Shown here: positions 51,901 through 64,000 of the stretch, in pieces | Layout of the letters: each line of letters opens with the position of its first letter | How positions within the stretch are numbered: the first letter of the stretch is position 1 | DNA from: Neelides folsomi | Lineage: Eukaryota > Arthropoda > Collembola > Neelipleona > Neelidae | Length of the DNA: 64,000 bases | Assembly (NCBI GenBank): GCA_034687125.1 | Contig: JAQGBZ010000026.1 | Location: 248,001-312,000, forward strand | Direction of reading: 5' to 3' | Position numbers and translations under genes: made by a program | The notes under the pieces: generated by a model | Seen by the model: only the letters and a program-made list of their open reading frames with translations | Told to the model about the DNA's origin: nothing | Database searches by the model: none

Positions 51901-53472
51901 TCACCCGGAGTGTGTACAAGGCATATAGGGGTATCTTCACAGCGTGTGTGAGATTTGAATTCTTTAAATGAGAACATTTGGGTTGAGAGCCGAAATGTTC
52001 ATTTTTCTTATTTTCTTCCGCCTTCATCTCCCAATGATAATGTCAGATGAGGAAAAAACATGCTAACATGTTTCTAGCTATAAATTATGCTAAAGATGCG
52101 ACAAGTTTGAATTGATAAATAAACTTTATATTGTTTTTTAGTTTTGCTCTTTAATTAAATGATTCTCCTACAAGTGTGGAATGAACTGTAAATAAATTGG
52201 AACATTTTAATATTATTTAATAATATATTTTTATATTTAACGCCGTAGGTGACGATGAGATATTTAACTTGTCTCTTTATATAGTCATCTCGTTTGGGAA
52301 GTTTTGGTTGTCGGTGACAATTCTATTCATGGAAATTGATGGGGCCGATTGAGTTCCCTCGTCTGTCACTCGCCGCCTTCTTCGTCCCAAACGAGTCAAA
52401 GATTTTAACTTTCCAACCCCTTTTCAAATTCCATTTGTGATATTTCCAAATTCCTATCTCCGACTGTTGTCCTCCGAGGTTTCTCCACCTAAATGTTGTT
52501 ATTGAGGCGAGTCGTAAGAGTAAAAGGGGAAAAGTGTTTGTAAATGGTCCATGGAAGGAATCTGGTGGGGAGAAAAAAGGGCGCCGCTTCCGCACTCAAC
52601 TCATTTTTTAAATCATCTTGGCCCCTTCACAACGCTTCACAGCCATCCTTGGAGGAATCCCTTTGGGTCGAGCCGATCTCTCACTTTTTCGCATCTCGTT
52701 GTCAAATTCCAAAACTTCTCCTTTGTTTCAAATGCTTGGGGTTTAAAGGTGTGTTTGATGTTCTTCAATTTTTGGCTCAACTTGTGCGAATTTCACTTTG
52801 AGATTCCCTCCATGGATTTTGAGAGTAATCCAAGAATTCTTCCATTCACACGAGTTATGGAAATTTTTTAACACGCTCTTGAGCTCCTTCACTTCTTCAT
52901 GTTCAAAGGAGTAAATTCTTCACGGAATTTCTTGAGCCAACAACGTACATTCAACGTGCATTCTCACATTCTCCTCCTTCTTATGCTCTTAAAGGAGAGG
53001 GAAAGATGTGGAGAGATGGTGTGAGGTTGGATGGGATGATCCATTGACTCGGGCGAATGAATGGGAATGCCTTAATAAATCTTTTTCACCTTATGCCTGG
53101 GAGAAGCGTGGAAGGAAATATAAATTAAAATCTTAAATTAAATCTCCATTCATCCCTAACGCTTTTCTTAAGCAAGTTCAAGTTCAAAAATTTGATACAA
53201 CTAAATGCTTGTAAATAACAATCTGTATTTCTATCCTTGCAGGTTCTTTTCTTATATTACTTAGAGTATCCAAAGAATAAACCATGTTCGTTTATGACTT
53301 AAATTGTTATGTAAAGTATAAAGATGAAAGTGATTTAGGATGGGAAAAGTGCCAAATAACTAGTTTGTGCATATTTAAGTATACATGACTTTCCTTAAAT
53401 GACATTCGTGGTTTTACTATTAACTAGATTGGGAGAATTGAATTTAATATGAATTTTTCTCTTTTTTAACAG
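48931..53472 (+). other. UNC5 intron between the two TSP1 repeats (4.5 kb)
   Basis: Donor GTTGGC (weak), acceptor TCTCTTTTTTAACAG. No recognisable gene or transposon; overlapping open frames at 52323-52871 on both strands appear to be chance. Confidence 0.75.
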
Positions 53473-53637
53473 CGATTGATGGCCGGTGGTCGCCGTGGTC
53501 AAGTTGGTCCATATGCGGTCCAGATTGTAAACATCACAAAAGGAGAACCTGTTCGAATCCAAGCCCTGCAAGCGGAGGACGGTTTTGTGTTGGGAAAGAT
53601 TCAATGACTGGGAACTGCACTGGAGGACTTTGCAAAG
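53473..53637 (+). CDS. unc5: UNC5 exon: second thrombospondin type 1 repeat
   Basis: Phase 1-1 exon for residues 300-354. It begins AIDGRWSPWSSWSICGPDCK (WxxWxxW at Trp305, 308, 311), continues HHKRRTCSNPSPASGGRFC, and ends GNCTGGLCK. Six cysteines (314, 318, 326, 338, 348, 353) complete the TSP1 fold. Vertebrate UNC5 ends this domain with the same C.DGLC or C.GGLC pattern. Asn347-Cys-Thr is a potential N-glycosylation site. Acceptor TTTTTTAACAG, donor AAAG|GTAATT. As a symmetric exon it could be skipped in frame; vertebrate UNC5A is known to have a form lacking one TSP1, but nothing here shows skipping. Confidence 0.97.
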
Positions 53638-56265
53638 GTAATTTATTACATTTCATAAACCTCATGCAAACTTACAAAAATTTTCATGTTTTTCAAATTT
53701 CTTTTATGTAGTATTATGTACTTACAATTATATGATCATGGGCTATACATATTTCATATACCGAAACATTATGAAAGTTATGCATTACCAATATTTTTAA
53801 ACTCGTAAATTCTATAAGAAATTCCTAAGAAAAATGAGGATTTTTTAGATTTGGCAAATATAAAAGTGTTAGGGATTATGAATGTATGAGATTTGTGTAA
53901 GAGATTTGAATTTAATGAATTGGTTATGTTTAGAGGGAAGTTCCTTGTGATTTGGTTTCCTTTAATACGCCCTTTAAATCCATCTCCTTGTCAAATGTGT
54001 GAGCGAGCCAGGCATTTAATCATCCGCAGTAGTGTTGTCTTCCAAGTGAGACTGACGGGGGAGTTCAAATTTACATAATAGGATTGACGGAGGCACAAGT
54101 TGATATAAATTATCTACATATGGAATTCTTTCTTATATAGACATGAACCCTGGAAATCTCTTGTCATATAAAACATGAACAATCTACCTATTAGTATTTA
54201 ATACAAGAGATATTTCTTGTATTCTATATACTTAGGTATTTCGTGATTTTAACTTTTTATAAATATTCCGGTTAATAATATTTAATTATTTACTATTATT
54301 GTGTATAATAGCATATATTTATAAAGTTATCTGGATGTTTGTCCCCTATTTCAAGGGTCAGATTTGCTTTGTTCTGCCAATTAGATTAAGCAGGAGACAA
54401 ATGAAGCATAATTGAATTAGGCGAAAGATGGGAAGAGATATGCGAGATATAATACTTCTCGTATAAGAGTATTAGCCATCTCCTTCCATTAACGAGATTC
54501 CTTTCTTGCGCTAATTGAAGAGCAATTGAATTTAGTAATTATAGTGGATTTACAAGATGTGCCACGAGATGAATAAATTAGAGATGAGGCAAACCGCATC
54601 TCTTTTATCATCACAATAATTCGTTTATGGTAATAAACAATTACATTTTTTCATGTTTCATTACGAGGGTAATTAAAGTCAGAGTGTCCGACCTCATCAG
54701 ATCTCCATTTAAACAAGAATTTTATAATGATTTTATGCACAAGACTTGTTGTCGACTTGTTCATAAATAAGATTTATAAGGAGTTAATTTCCTTAATTGA
54801 ATTATTTGTTGAGAAATTGAATCAGTTGGAATAGACAGACCAGTTAAACAATGCTAGCTATTTAAATTAAGGTAATTGAAATTCATTATATAATAAAATT
54901 AAAACATTTTAGCCAACTTTCTCTCAATAGTTGTTTTACTGTTATATGTTATTTAACTTATTTACCATAAGTTAAATACAAAATGGTAAATAAGTTAAAT
55001 ACAAAAGTAAATATAAATTGTATACAATTTGATGATTTTGTGAGTGCGCTTGCTTTTGAAGCTGAAGTTTGAGGACTTTGTTTATAGAAGACGTTTGTTG
55101 TTCAGAAGTTTGAAACTCAATTGTTTGTTTAAAACAAGGAAGGGCTTAATCACCTTTAATGCCTTACTTAAGACTTTCTTCCCCAAATGAGTTTAATTAT
55201 GAAGGGAAAATTAAATGGCTTCTTGTTTTACTCAATATATGGAAAATCTGGAGAAATTAAAATTCCTTTGTTTCACAACTTCCATTAATTCCTCACATAT
55301 TACCCAAAATTTAATTATTATTATTTTATAACATCATGCATCTCATATTCTCACAATTAGGAAATAATGAGATGGGCCATTTTGCCTCGTTTAAATTTAA
55401 AGTTCATCAATTCTAATTATTAAACAAATATTTTATCAAAAGAAAAGTTTAAGGCAACGTCCAATAAGAATTTTATATAACCAAATATATTTCAGTATAG
55501 ATATAAAATAATATATTAGTAGTAAATTATTATGTTAATGATCTAAAAGTATTTTATTTATACAGAGGATATAAATGTAAGTGCTAGGAACGATAATGAT
55601 AATGGGAGCTGAAAGGAATGGTAAATAACAAGAATTGTGCGGAGGTTGTAAGCATTGGAAATGATGAGGGATTGAGATGATTTAAGGAGGTAGAAAGAGA
55701 AGAAGAAGAAGCCTCTGTTGTCTTTTCTTCTGGCCCTCTGAGTTCTCCCTTTGTTCTTTCGAGACATGACGTTGATGATGATGATGAATTTATTCTTGGC
55801 GCTGCCTCCGCCCTTTAATATTCCGCTCCATTTCCTATTAGGAAATTTATATAGTGGGGAATGGAATGTATGTACTATGGTTTGAAAATATCGTATAGGC
55901 CTACTTCACAAGGCTCTCAATTGTCTTTCTCTGAGTAAACTTCCTCGACCCATTTGGGTCACGATTCAATTGGAGAGTGAAGGAAGAAATTGGGCGAGAT
56001 ATTCCCCAAAAGACTTCACTGACGTTCTTCTCCTTCTAACCTTTTCATAAATACAATTTTGGCTAATGGCACTCATTCACAACATTTTTAAAGTGGGATG
56101 ACATTCAGGAATTAGAATGAACTTTATAAATTGACATTTAGAATTTTTAAAATCACTATTATGCCATTATGAGATCGATAATAAAATTGAACGTGAGATT
56201 TCCGTTAAACTATTTGAATTTCTATCTTGCGATTGTAATTGTTTAATTAATTTTATTGTTTTTAG
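53638..56265 (+). other. UNC5 intron before the juxtamembrane mini-exon (2.6 kb)
   Basis: Donor GTAATT, acceptor ATTGTTTTTAG. Contains an 18-bp-arm perfect inverted repeat at 54951-55000. No gene is recognised. Confidence 0.7.
54951..55000. repeat. Perfect 18-bp inverted repeat with 14-base loop
   Basis: ATTTAACTTATTTACCAT (54951-54968) and ATGGTAAATAAGTTAAAT (54983-55000) are exact reverse complements. The loop repeats AAGTTAAATAC, which also follows the second arm, so a local duplication plus inversion probably created the structure. Confidence 0.75.
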
Positions 56266-56316
56266 ATGGTGGCGAAATGATTTCGATCGAGTCAGCTTCA
56301 CAGCCAAGCGATCAAG
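56266..56316 (+). CDS. unc5: UNC5 mini-exon: juxtamembrane linker
   Basis: A 51-nt phase 1-1 segment adds 17 residues, Asp355 to Gln371 (DGGEMISIESASQPSDQ), directly after the second TSP1. Acceptor ATTGTTTTTAG and donor TCAAG|GTATGA are both good, and the frame fits the preceding exon. Vertebrate UNC5 genes also place a short, poorly conserved, Ser/Gly/acidic linker exon between TSP1 and the transmembrane segment, and some of these are alternatively spliced. The sequence itself is not conserved enough to prove the call. The evidence is splice sites, phase and position. The alternative is that this is a chance pair of splice signals. Confidence 0.65.
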
Positions 56317-59300
56317 GTATGAATTTTTTTTAATTGTTTCAAAATTTTCATAAATCTTAACAAACACCAGTCGTATAAATAACATGGCAAGTTTGATTAT
56401 TGTCTGATCGTACAGATTGGTGTGGTTTGAAGAGCATATTATGAATTGTGAAGGGATGTTGGTTTTCTTTTTTTATTTACAACACGTAGGAAGAGTCTTC
56501 TTCCACTTTTTCCATTTCATTAGATTCGAAAGCGAGGGAATCCTGGAGTTTAATATGAAATCCACTCTCAATCCCCCATCCACCGCTTCCCATATTCCGC
56601 AACAATACCTTTTCACATCCACGTAATCTCATAATCTGCTTTTTCCTCCACTACTAGCGGAAATTGCAAATTGGGCACGAGTCTCTTTCAAATCTTTCTT
56701 TTCTTTTATAAAGTTTTTTTTATAGCTTTTTCAAATATAACTTTTGCTTTCAAGTTGTATAAGTTAATATACTTACTTATGTATAACTTGTTCCATTTCA
56801 AATATGGATATTACATACTTTACTAAAGATATTGTAGTTTGTAAATATTCTCAATGTTGGTATTTCGGGGTTGAATCAGGCTATTGGAACACATTTGCGT
56901 GGTGGAATTGCCATTGGAGGTTTGGTCGTGTGAATTCTCCTCACTTTTGAAGAAGAATCACGTTCGAACCATTATGAAGGAGCTTATATTCTAATTATTC
57001 CCACTTCCGCTTTTCCCCATTCCATTAAAAGGAGATGGAGTTATTCGAAGGGCCTTTTTGAGAGGATCGTGATGGTTGAGCCCATTTATGTTCTTTTATG
57101 AAATGGAAGGAGGTGGACGGAGGAATCCCAATAAAATTCTACCTCGGCCCTTTTTGTGCAAAAAGATTGGATATTGACATTCATTGTGACCCAGAGTGGA
57201 TTGGGTGGACGGAGAGAGCCTTTGAGCCCCATTGAAATTCCCCATCTCAATTCTCCGAGCCTGAGAGTTGGCAATATTAGATTTCTTATTCTTTAAATTC
57301 TCCTCTCACTCTTCGCCCCTTTCGACTTCATTTTCATTACTTTCTCCTTTCACTCTTAATAACCTCTTAGGAATTCACCAAGCGTCGAGGCTTCAATGTG
57401 TACCCAAACACTTTACATATATTTACAACCCCCTCGATCCGCCCAATTTATAATTTAAACTTTCCAATATATTTTTCATAATTCTACCTCTCTCTAACAT
57501 TTATCTTTGTGATATCTAAAAATTCATTTTATTTATATAAAATCGAGCCTTGAATATTTATAAGCAAAAATGTTTCAACCTTTCAACACATTTTATTAAA
57601 ATAATGAAAAACACTCACGAAATCGAAGTATAATTTTTAATATTTTCAAAATATATAAATTCAGAGGAATATTTATAATAGAAAATTTTTGGGCAATTAT
57701 GTAATATGGTATTAAAATAAATGAAAGATTGAATTTTGATAGAGTTCAATTTAGAATTATCAAAATTCAAATATGAAAGGCTGAATATCATTATAAGATA
57801 AGATGAGAATAGTTGGAAGTAATTTCATCCAGTTTAATGAAACTCTAAAATGAAGGATGAAATTGAAAATAACAAGGTGGGGCAACCTCCATTATATTTT
57901 TATTAATAAATAATGAACTTTTATTTGAATTCTTCAATTTTTATCTTTTACAATTCCTCCAACAATAAATTGAAGCATCCTTTTAAATGAAAGAGGTCTT
58001 GAGTTATAATAATGGTTCATGAGGCATAAAGATGCGAATGTCCGATTAGAAAAGACTTATTACGTGAAAGAACTAAAGTTTATATTAATATAAGTCACTA
58101 GATAGAAAATATACTGAAGCGTATACAGCATCATGAAGTGTATAAAATATAGAGAATTAAATATAGTGAATTTATATGAAGTATATCGAAGCGAATCTTA
58201 CGTAGGTTTATGTGAATGAGAAAGGAGAGAAGTTGAAGGGAAAGAATTAAAGGGCCTGGATCTCATAAGAGCTTGGAGAGATTAAGAAGAAGAAAAGCAA
58301 GCGGCTGACAAGGAAAGGCCATTTGGAATTAGGAATTGGACCAAGAAAGTTCCGCCCGTATATTAAGATAGGACACGTTCATTCTTGGGCCTTCTTGGGG
58401 GCTGTTGGAAGTAACCATTTCCTGTTCAGCGGTCCTTCGAATATAATTCTTGAATGAAAAGAGGAATTGAGGGCAGAGTGACGGACGAATCTCTCTTTTA
58501 TATACCAAATCTCCTATAGCTCCCTTCCTCCCAAACTCCCCGTCAGAATAGAAGAACAAAAGGAGAGAGACGTGGCTTTCTTCCATGTCAAGATTTGTGT
58601 GTATCCTTTCACTTTCCTTCTTCGTAAATACATCCTTACAGAGATTCAGTTTCTTGTTAAAACTTCTCCAGCTTCGCCTTCTTCATCTTAAAAACACTTC
58701 TTCTTTCTTCGTTTTACTTCCTTTGGATTGAGACTGGGAATAGAATTTAAAAAGTTGGTCCAAGGTAAATGGAATTTGAGATATATGGTATTTTTTTACA
58801 TCAGAAATACCGACACTCAAGGATGTAATGTATGGTACAGAATGTATGTATACGTGCTATAGTAGTAGGAATATTTGAAAGAACGATGTCTTTTCATATT
58901 TTAATTTTCTCAAGAAGGTGAGTGAATTTCCCTCATCCTTTTGATCATCAACGGCGGCTGATGCTGCACTACTTTCACTCTCAAAAGCCGACCCATTTTC
59001 TTAATTACGTCTACGACTCAATTAAAGGATATTAAAATGGCCAAGATTTTGAAACTGCTGATTTAGGAGATTTTTCTTTTATTCATTATGTAATAACAGG
59101 TTTTAAAGGGTTCTTTGGAGCGTTATACTGATATGTTCACGATGCGGATGGAAGATTCGTTAAGAAAGGAATCGATGAGAAGAGATGAAATTGATGAAAG
59201 TTTTCATTATCTTGAATAGAAAATACATAAGCTTGGGGAATAGTGAAAATACAAGGAATATCGTATATTATATGGAATAAGATTCGGAATGAGAGATTTT

Positions 59301-62300
59301 GGAATGAGATCCGTAAGGGATATTTACGGTGGGAGTTTGAATGTCTTGGTGTCTTTTGGTGAGATGTGGAGATGAAATTGAAGATCCTTTCAATGATGCT
59401 TCGCCAGCTCTTCTTCAATTTCTACATCCAATCATCAATATATTAGAGAGAAACTTTCCATTCCATCCCGTGTAAAATGAGGGTTTGTTGGTTGTGGAAG
59501 AACCTTCATTTTTCATTTCCAATCTCCTTTCCCCATTATGCTCACAATAATGGTAATATACTGGGAGGAAAATATACACCCTACGCACTTTTTATTCCTT
59601 TGAGCGAAGATCTTTCAAAGGGTTTCAAAGAGTTTTTCGTGTAGCAATTTAAAAATTAATGCTCCTATATTTGACAACTAAACATTACAATTAATGGGAA
59701 TTGAAGTTATAATATAATTAAATAAAATAAACCAATCACTTGATATGTTCATTTGGACTAATAATTTTAGTTTGTTAATTGTTTTATAAAAGTAAAATTA
59801 AATAAAAGGATGTGGAGGATATGGGGGATTATGTAATCAGATTGATGTTTTATCCGGTTGTGGCATTCGATCACATATGAGTGGATTTGGATGGTGGGGG
59901 AAGGAAGTCGGGATCTTTGGCACTTCCGATTTTTTCCTTCTGTGGATTGTCGGATTGGGTAATCGAGTTTGATGGGAATGGCTTATGAGGGAAATGTCCT
60001 TCGTCTCCACCAGATCCTCATCTTGATGGGAATGGGCGGGGACGATCCCACATCATTACCACATCCTTAATTTCACTATAACCGGAGGTGACAGGAATTG
60101 ATGGTTTTATTTCCCTCTTCTTTTTTATATTATCTTTATACTATAATACTTTATCAACTTTGGGAAATTTTAGTTATACTCCTCCTGGGTCTTTAAAGCT
60201 ACTTAAAGTTAGTTAGAAAACTTTTTCCTTTTATATTTTCTTTAATCAATTACATATTATTTGTAAATAGCTCTCCATTGAAACTTCAATTTTATTTCAC
60301 AATATATAAAAGAATTTAAAGAATCAAACTTCTATTGGAATTGTGAGGGTGAAAAAATAATTTAATGATTTGCAATGATTGACTTGTAAATTTTCTCAAA
60401 CCCCTCCGACACATTCAAAGATTGAATAGTGGAAAACTCAGGAAAAGGTTGGAAGATTGAAAAAATGGGTTTGAATGTGACTGCGGGGGTCCGAAATGAT
60501 GAAGATAGAAAACTCCAACTATTTTTCTATTCATTTTCCTTTACGTGTGAAACTCGGGGCAGAATCTTCTTCTCTACCAGGGTGGTAAATTGTGAATCTC
60601 GGATTTTATACAATTTCTATTTACCATTATAATATATACGATATTTTCTATATAACTTTCCATTATATAGGTGAGTTGAATGGTCGTCGGTAATTTTGTT
60701 CGTCTTCAGGACTTTTGCCATCATTGGGATTGTGAATTGGGTGAGGAAGTCTTTTTTGATCGGACGGGGAAGTTGATGGGGAAGGCTCGTGAATTGCTTC
60801 ACTTGTCCCTCCACCCCTCTCGGGTGTTGTTCGCATTTTCACGAATGTAACGACTCTTTTTTCCACACAACGCCTGTTTATATCCACTTCTGTAGAATTG
60901 TACTTTATAAGTGCATAATACCATTTATAAACTTTTACTATATGGGACAGTTTTTATATGATTGAGTTAGGATTGTGTGGTATATGATTGGATATGATTG
61001 GGTTATATGATTGAGCAGAGTGTTTGGGAGATCAAAAGGTTTCTGATTTCGCACTTCACTACTGGAAGTATTTGGAGGAATCATGTGAAAAGATATTGAA
61101 TGAGTTAAATGACATTTTTCTTTCATTTCTTCTCCTTACATCCTTCCAGACAGAATCATTTTTCGTCAGGATGAGTTGTTTGGGCGTTATATGTTCTGTA
61201 TGGGTTGAACGGCCCTAGACCAAAAGATTGATTCCGTCAATGAAGAAGGCCCAGGGATGATATCAAAAGAGAGGGGAAGGCAGTGGGGAGAAATCCATAG
61301 TGGAACCCCATCCATGTCAACTACACGCTATGGTCGTCTAAGATAAACGGCCTCGTCGCTTTTGTTCCCTTTTTTCTATATCTTTCCCACTCCCGCACTT
61401 GGCTTTATATGGGGAGAAGGAGGAAAAAATCGGATCTCGGATTCCGGGAGTTTGAAGTGAGGCTTTGGGAGGGTTTGAATGGACGCACTTTCGCGTCTTG
61501 CCTTTTTATGCGTTCCCGTGCATTTATCATTACACTTCCCCTCTAATTTTTTATGTCCTTCGCTACATTCATCTGGAAAAGTGCAGATTTTTGCAGAAGC
61601 TATAAAACTTTTTTATTCTCAATCAAAGGGAATCAAAAGAATGAGCGAATACTCTAACTATTAGAACTGCTTTTAGTATTTTTAGATTTATACTCTGGCT
61701 CTATAGCTCTTCCGGTGTAGCATTAAAGGTTAAGTAAAATGGAAATAGATTCTTTTATAATATGAAATCCCATTTCCTTTTGCGGAATCGACTGATCAAA
61801 GAAAAATAAATTAGATTCATAGATCAATATCCAATTTGTTTTGTTCGTGTATTCGAGTTTTAGGTAAATTGGGAAATGGTGATGTTATAATACAAACGTA
61901 GATTTACAAAAAAGTACAAGAGTATTACATTGAATATTTCATGTAGATACGAGTTAAGAATACTACATCGATACATCTACAAGTTATATGAGTTAGTTAG
62001 TAAGAGAAATGTAAGAGAGAAAAGATATTCTTTTATTTATCTCGGCAAAAGTAGAATAGGAGAAATGCGTGAACAATTTTATTAAAGATTTAAGAGAAGG
62101 AGATGGAAAATAAATTTCCTCTGGTTTGAATAAAATAGGTGAAAGTTGACACGGCGAATCCCAAAAGGAGACGCGAAATAAATTATGAAACAAAAGACGA
62201 GACTTTTAGTTGTTGAATTGTTACAAAAATATCTGAACTTTCTTCCCTGCTTTTCTTATTCACAAATTCACATTGTATTGTTCTTTTTCTTCTCCATTCT

Positions 62301-64000
62301 GGAATTTGTTAGTTTGGGTGGGAAAATAAGAGTTAGAGTATATCAGTATTTGGGGTTATATCAGAGCTCCTAAAATGCAAGTTGATTTTATACAAGTAGG
62401 ATAAATTCTGGCTTTATAACCTTTAACGTAAATGGAATATGAGGGAATGAAATTAAATAAAAGAACCTTTACTTTGTTTGATTGAAGAAACACGGAAAGT
62501 TTGGTTCGATTCGTGCATTTCTCCAGCACGTCTTGAACAAATGAAGTTGAGTAGCTTGGAGGTAGTTGTGAATTTTGTGAATGTGGGTTAAGCTCACCCT
62601 CTAAGCTCCATGAGAGGCTCGTGGATTAAAAAGGAGGAATGTGAGCCAAAGTTGATCCAGATGAGATCAGGAAGATCAATGTACAAAATCTTCTATTTTC
62701 ATTTCATGTCAGAACTCAAATCTTTTCACTCCTTTTTGTTTCTAACAAATCTAGCTCTGATTTTTTTAATTGTATTTTTCTAATTGCTTACTAAAAATCT
62801 CATATTTTGAAATGCATTTAAGGAAATGTGAATTAAAATTAATCTGTAATTAAAATTTGAAAAATAAGATAAAAATAAAAATTGATTTACAGCATTTTGC
62901 TTAAATCTACACTAGCTTACAACTAGTATTTTACCTTTACAATACCAATTCTTACATTATAAAATATTTATTATGAATTATGAACCTTATTAAATGTCAT
63001 TAGTTCATTAGTAAAATTGTTGTTTAAGTACCTATGTAATAAAGTAATATATAAGTTTATGTTTGGAGTAACTTTGAGTATATGAGGAACAAAAAAGTGT
63101 GCTAGGGACAATAAGTATCAGTAGTTGTTAGCAAAGTGGGGAAGAAACTGCCCAAGTTTCCCCCTTTGATTCCATTAGGAGTTGAGGAAGAGATCGGGTT
63201 AAGGGAATAACACGGGTAGTTGACGGGGGAGAATGGTCAGTTGGACACGCTGTCATTTCATTCTCAGTCAGATCCAAAGAACCCTCCACTTTCCTCCCCT
63301 GTCTTTTCAACCGGAAATTTTACTTTTCTCTTTCCTACACATGTAAACTTCACCCATCCTCAGATCTTCTAACACGATAAAAAGAACAATTCGTCTTTCT
63401 CCTAAATTCTTACATCTTTCTGATCATTTCCAAGTTTTGGGCAATTTAACTATGTACTACATTAAAATTATTCAATAAATTAGGTTATACTTATGAATGC
63501 ATTGAATGTTTTTGAAGAATTGTGAAGAATGTGTTTGATTAGCTTAGGTTGAGCGAATGAGGAATTGAACGATGCCAAAATGAGAGTGTGAAAGGGGATG
63601 AATTGCATAATTGCATTCCTTTAAATTCCCCTCCTCTTTGAAAAGATTCCCCGAGGGCCTTTGACACATTGAATTGGACTTATTATGAGGAGTTCCTTGG
63701 TATTGGAAGGGGAGTCAAAGGGAGTCTATAATAGATATTACTATTTATTCTGCTGGTGAGGAGAGCGAAATGAGGCGAGGGGTAAAATAATAAAGGATCT
63801 CAACAAACTTGGTAAAAGTGGAACTTCCATCCTCCGAGCGTCAGTCTGGGAGGATGAGAACGGATGAGTGACAAGGAAGGGGAAGAAACTCATATATGAC
63901 CAAATCACATTTATTCCACTCGAGGACGAGGAAATTGGAGGAAAACCAGAACCCCTTTGTCACTCTCGAGGACGTCTTATCTAAATACTCCATTTTCATT
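56317..64000 (+). other. Downstream UNC5 intron, runs off the window
   Basis: Begins with donor GTATGA. I looked for a phase-1 exon with about 20 hydrophobic residues (the expected transmembrane segment) and found none, so the rest of UNC5 should lie beyond 64000. Repeats of ATATGATTG occur around 60954-61015. Short open frames here have no recognisable motifs. Confidence 0.6.
57729..57770. repeat. Perfect 13-bp inverted repeat
   Basis: TTGAATTTTGATA and TATCAAAATTCAA are exact reverse complements separated by 16 bases, in the last intron seen. Confidence 0.65.

Larger units (their letters stand above)
24809..56316 (+). other. unc5: UNC5 netrin receptor gene, 5' part (gene span seen in window)
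   Basis: Eight exons joined by GT-AG splicing give one open frame of about 371 residues in the exact ectodomain order of UNC5 receptors: signal peptide (1 to about 22), Ig1 (about 48-149), Ig2 (about 150-244), TSP1 (about 245-299), TSP1 (about 301-354) and a juxtamembrane linker (355-371). UNC5 proteins are type I membrane receptors that bind netrin through the Ig domains and drive repulsive axon guidance and cell migration; in vertebrates unliganded UNC5 can also signal cell death. Splice phases 1,0,0,1,1,1,1,1 agree at every junction. Introns measure 3531, 489, 1924, 11949, 5266, 4542 and 2628 bp, with more than 7.6 kb after the last exon. The transmembrane segment and the intracellular ZU5, UPA and death domains must lie downstream of the window. 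The phylum, and therefore the orthologue name, remains open. Confidence 0.93.

Noticed and set aside
62505-62525. GGTTCGATTCG resembling a tRNA B box
   Set aside because: No A box or cloverleaf upstream.
1-64000. CRISPR arrays, prophage, bacterial defence or operon-like systems
   Set aside because: The window has eukaryotic exon-intron structure throughout; I saw no spaced identical repeats of CRISPR type and no prokaryotic gene clusters.

Overview
This is an AT-rich animal nuclear genome segment (about one third G+C by eye). There are no prokaryotic operons. The one recognisable gene is split into short exons with GT-AG introns of 0.5 to 12 kb. The gene is the plus-strand UNC5 netrin receptor. 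Long introns plus Tc1/mariner-like and hAT-like debris suit an arthropod or other invertebrate with a medium-sized genome; a crustacean is a guess that the sequence alone cannot confirm.

Layout. Positions 1-3712 show no gene. Positions 3713-6339 are a cluster of mobile elements. A decayed Tc1-like element (3890-5763, transposase on the minus strand, several frame breaks) has been invaded by a 638-bp foldback element with an 8-bp target duplication (3975-4612). Next to it lies a 455-bp TA-flanked foldback MITE (5883-6337), each arm of which carries a DR4 AGGTCA-type nuclear-receptor motif. Positions 6340-24808 hold no recognisable gene, only small repeats and hairpins; they are either upstream DNA or a 5' intron of UNC5.

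From 24809 onward the window holds the 5' part of UNC5. The exons are: leader plus signal peptide (coding 24874-24955), three exons for Ig1 (28487-28629, 29119-29205, 31130-31262), one for Ig2 (43212-43496), one for each thrombospondin type 1 repeat (48763-48930, 53473-53637), and a 51-nt juxtamembrane mini-exon (56266-56316). Joined, they give about 371 residues in one open frame with consistent splice phases (1,0,0,1,1,1,1,1). The transmembrane segment and the cytoplasmic ZU5, UPA and death domains are not seen in 56317-64000 and should lie beyond the window. The largest intron (11.9 kb) contains a hAT-like non-autonomous element with an 8-9 bp target duplication and a G-quadruplex-capable end (37906-38606).

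I found no CRISPR array, rRNA, convincing tRNA or bacterial-type system. Most other open frames are short, often overlap on both strands, and look like chance. The most notable non-genic signals are the nested transposon insertion, the DR4-carrying MITE, a second DR4-like site beside a perfect 12-bp palindrome about 250 bp before the first UNC5 exon seen, and several perfect hairpins in introns.
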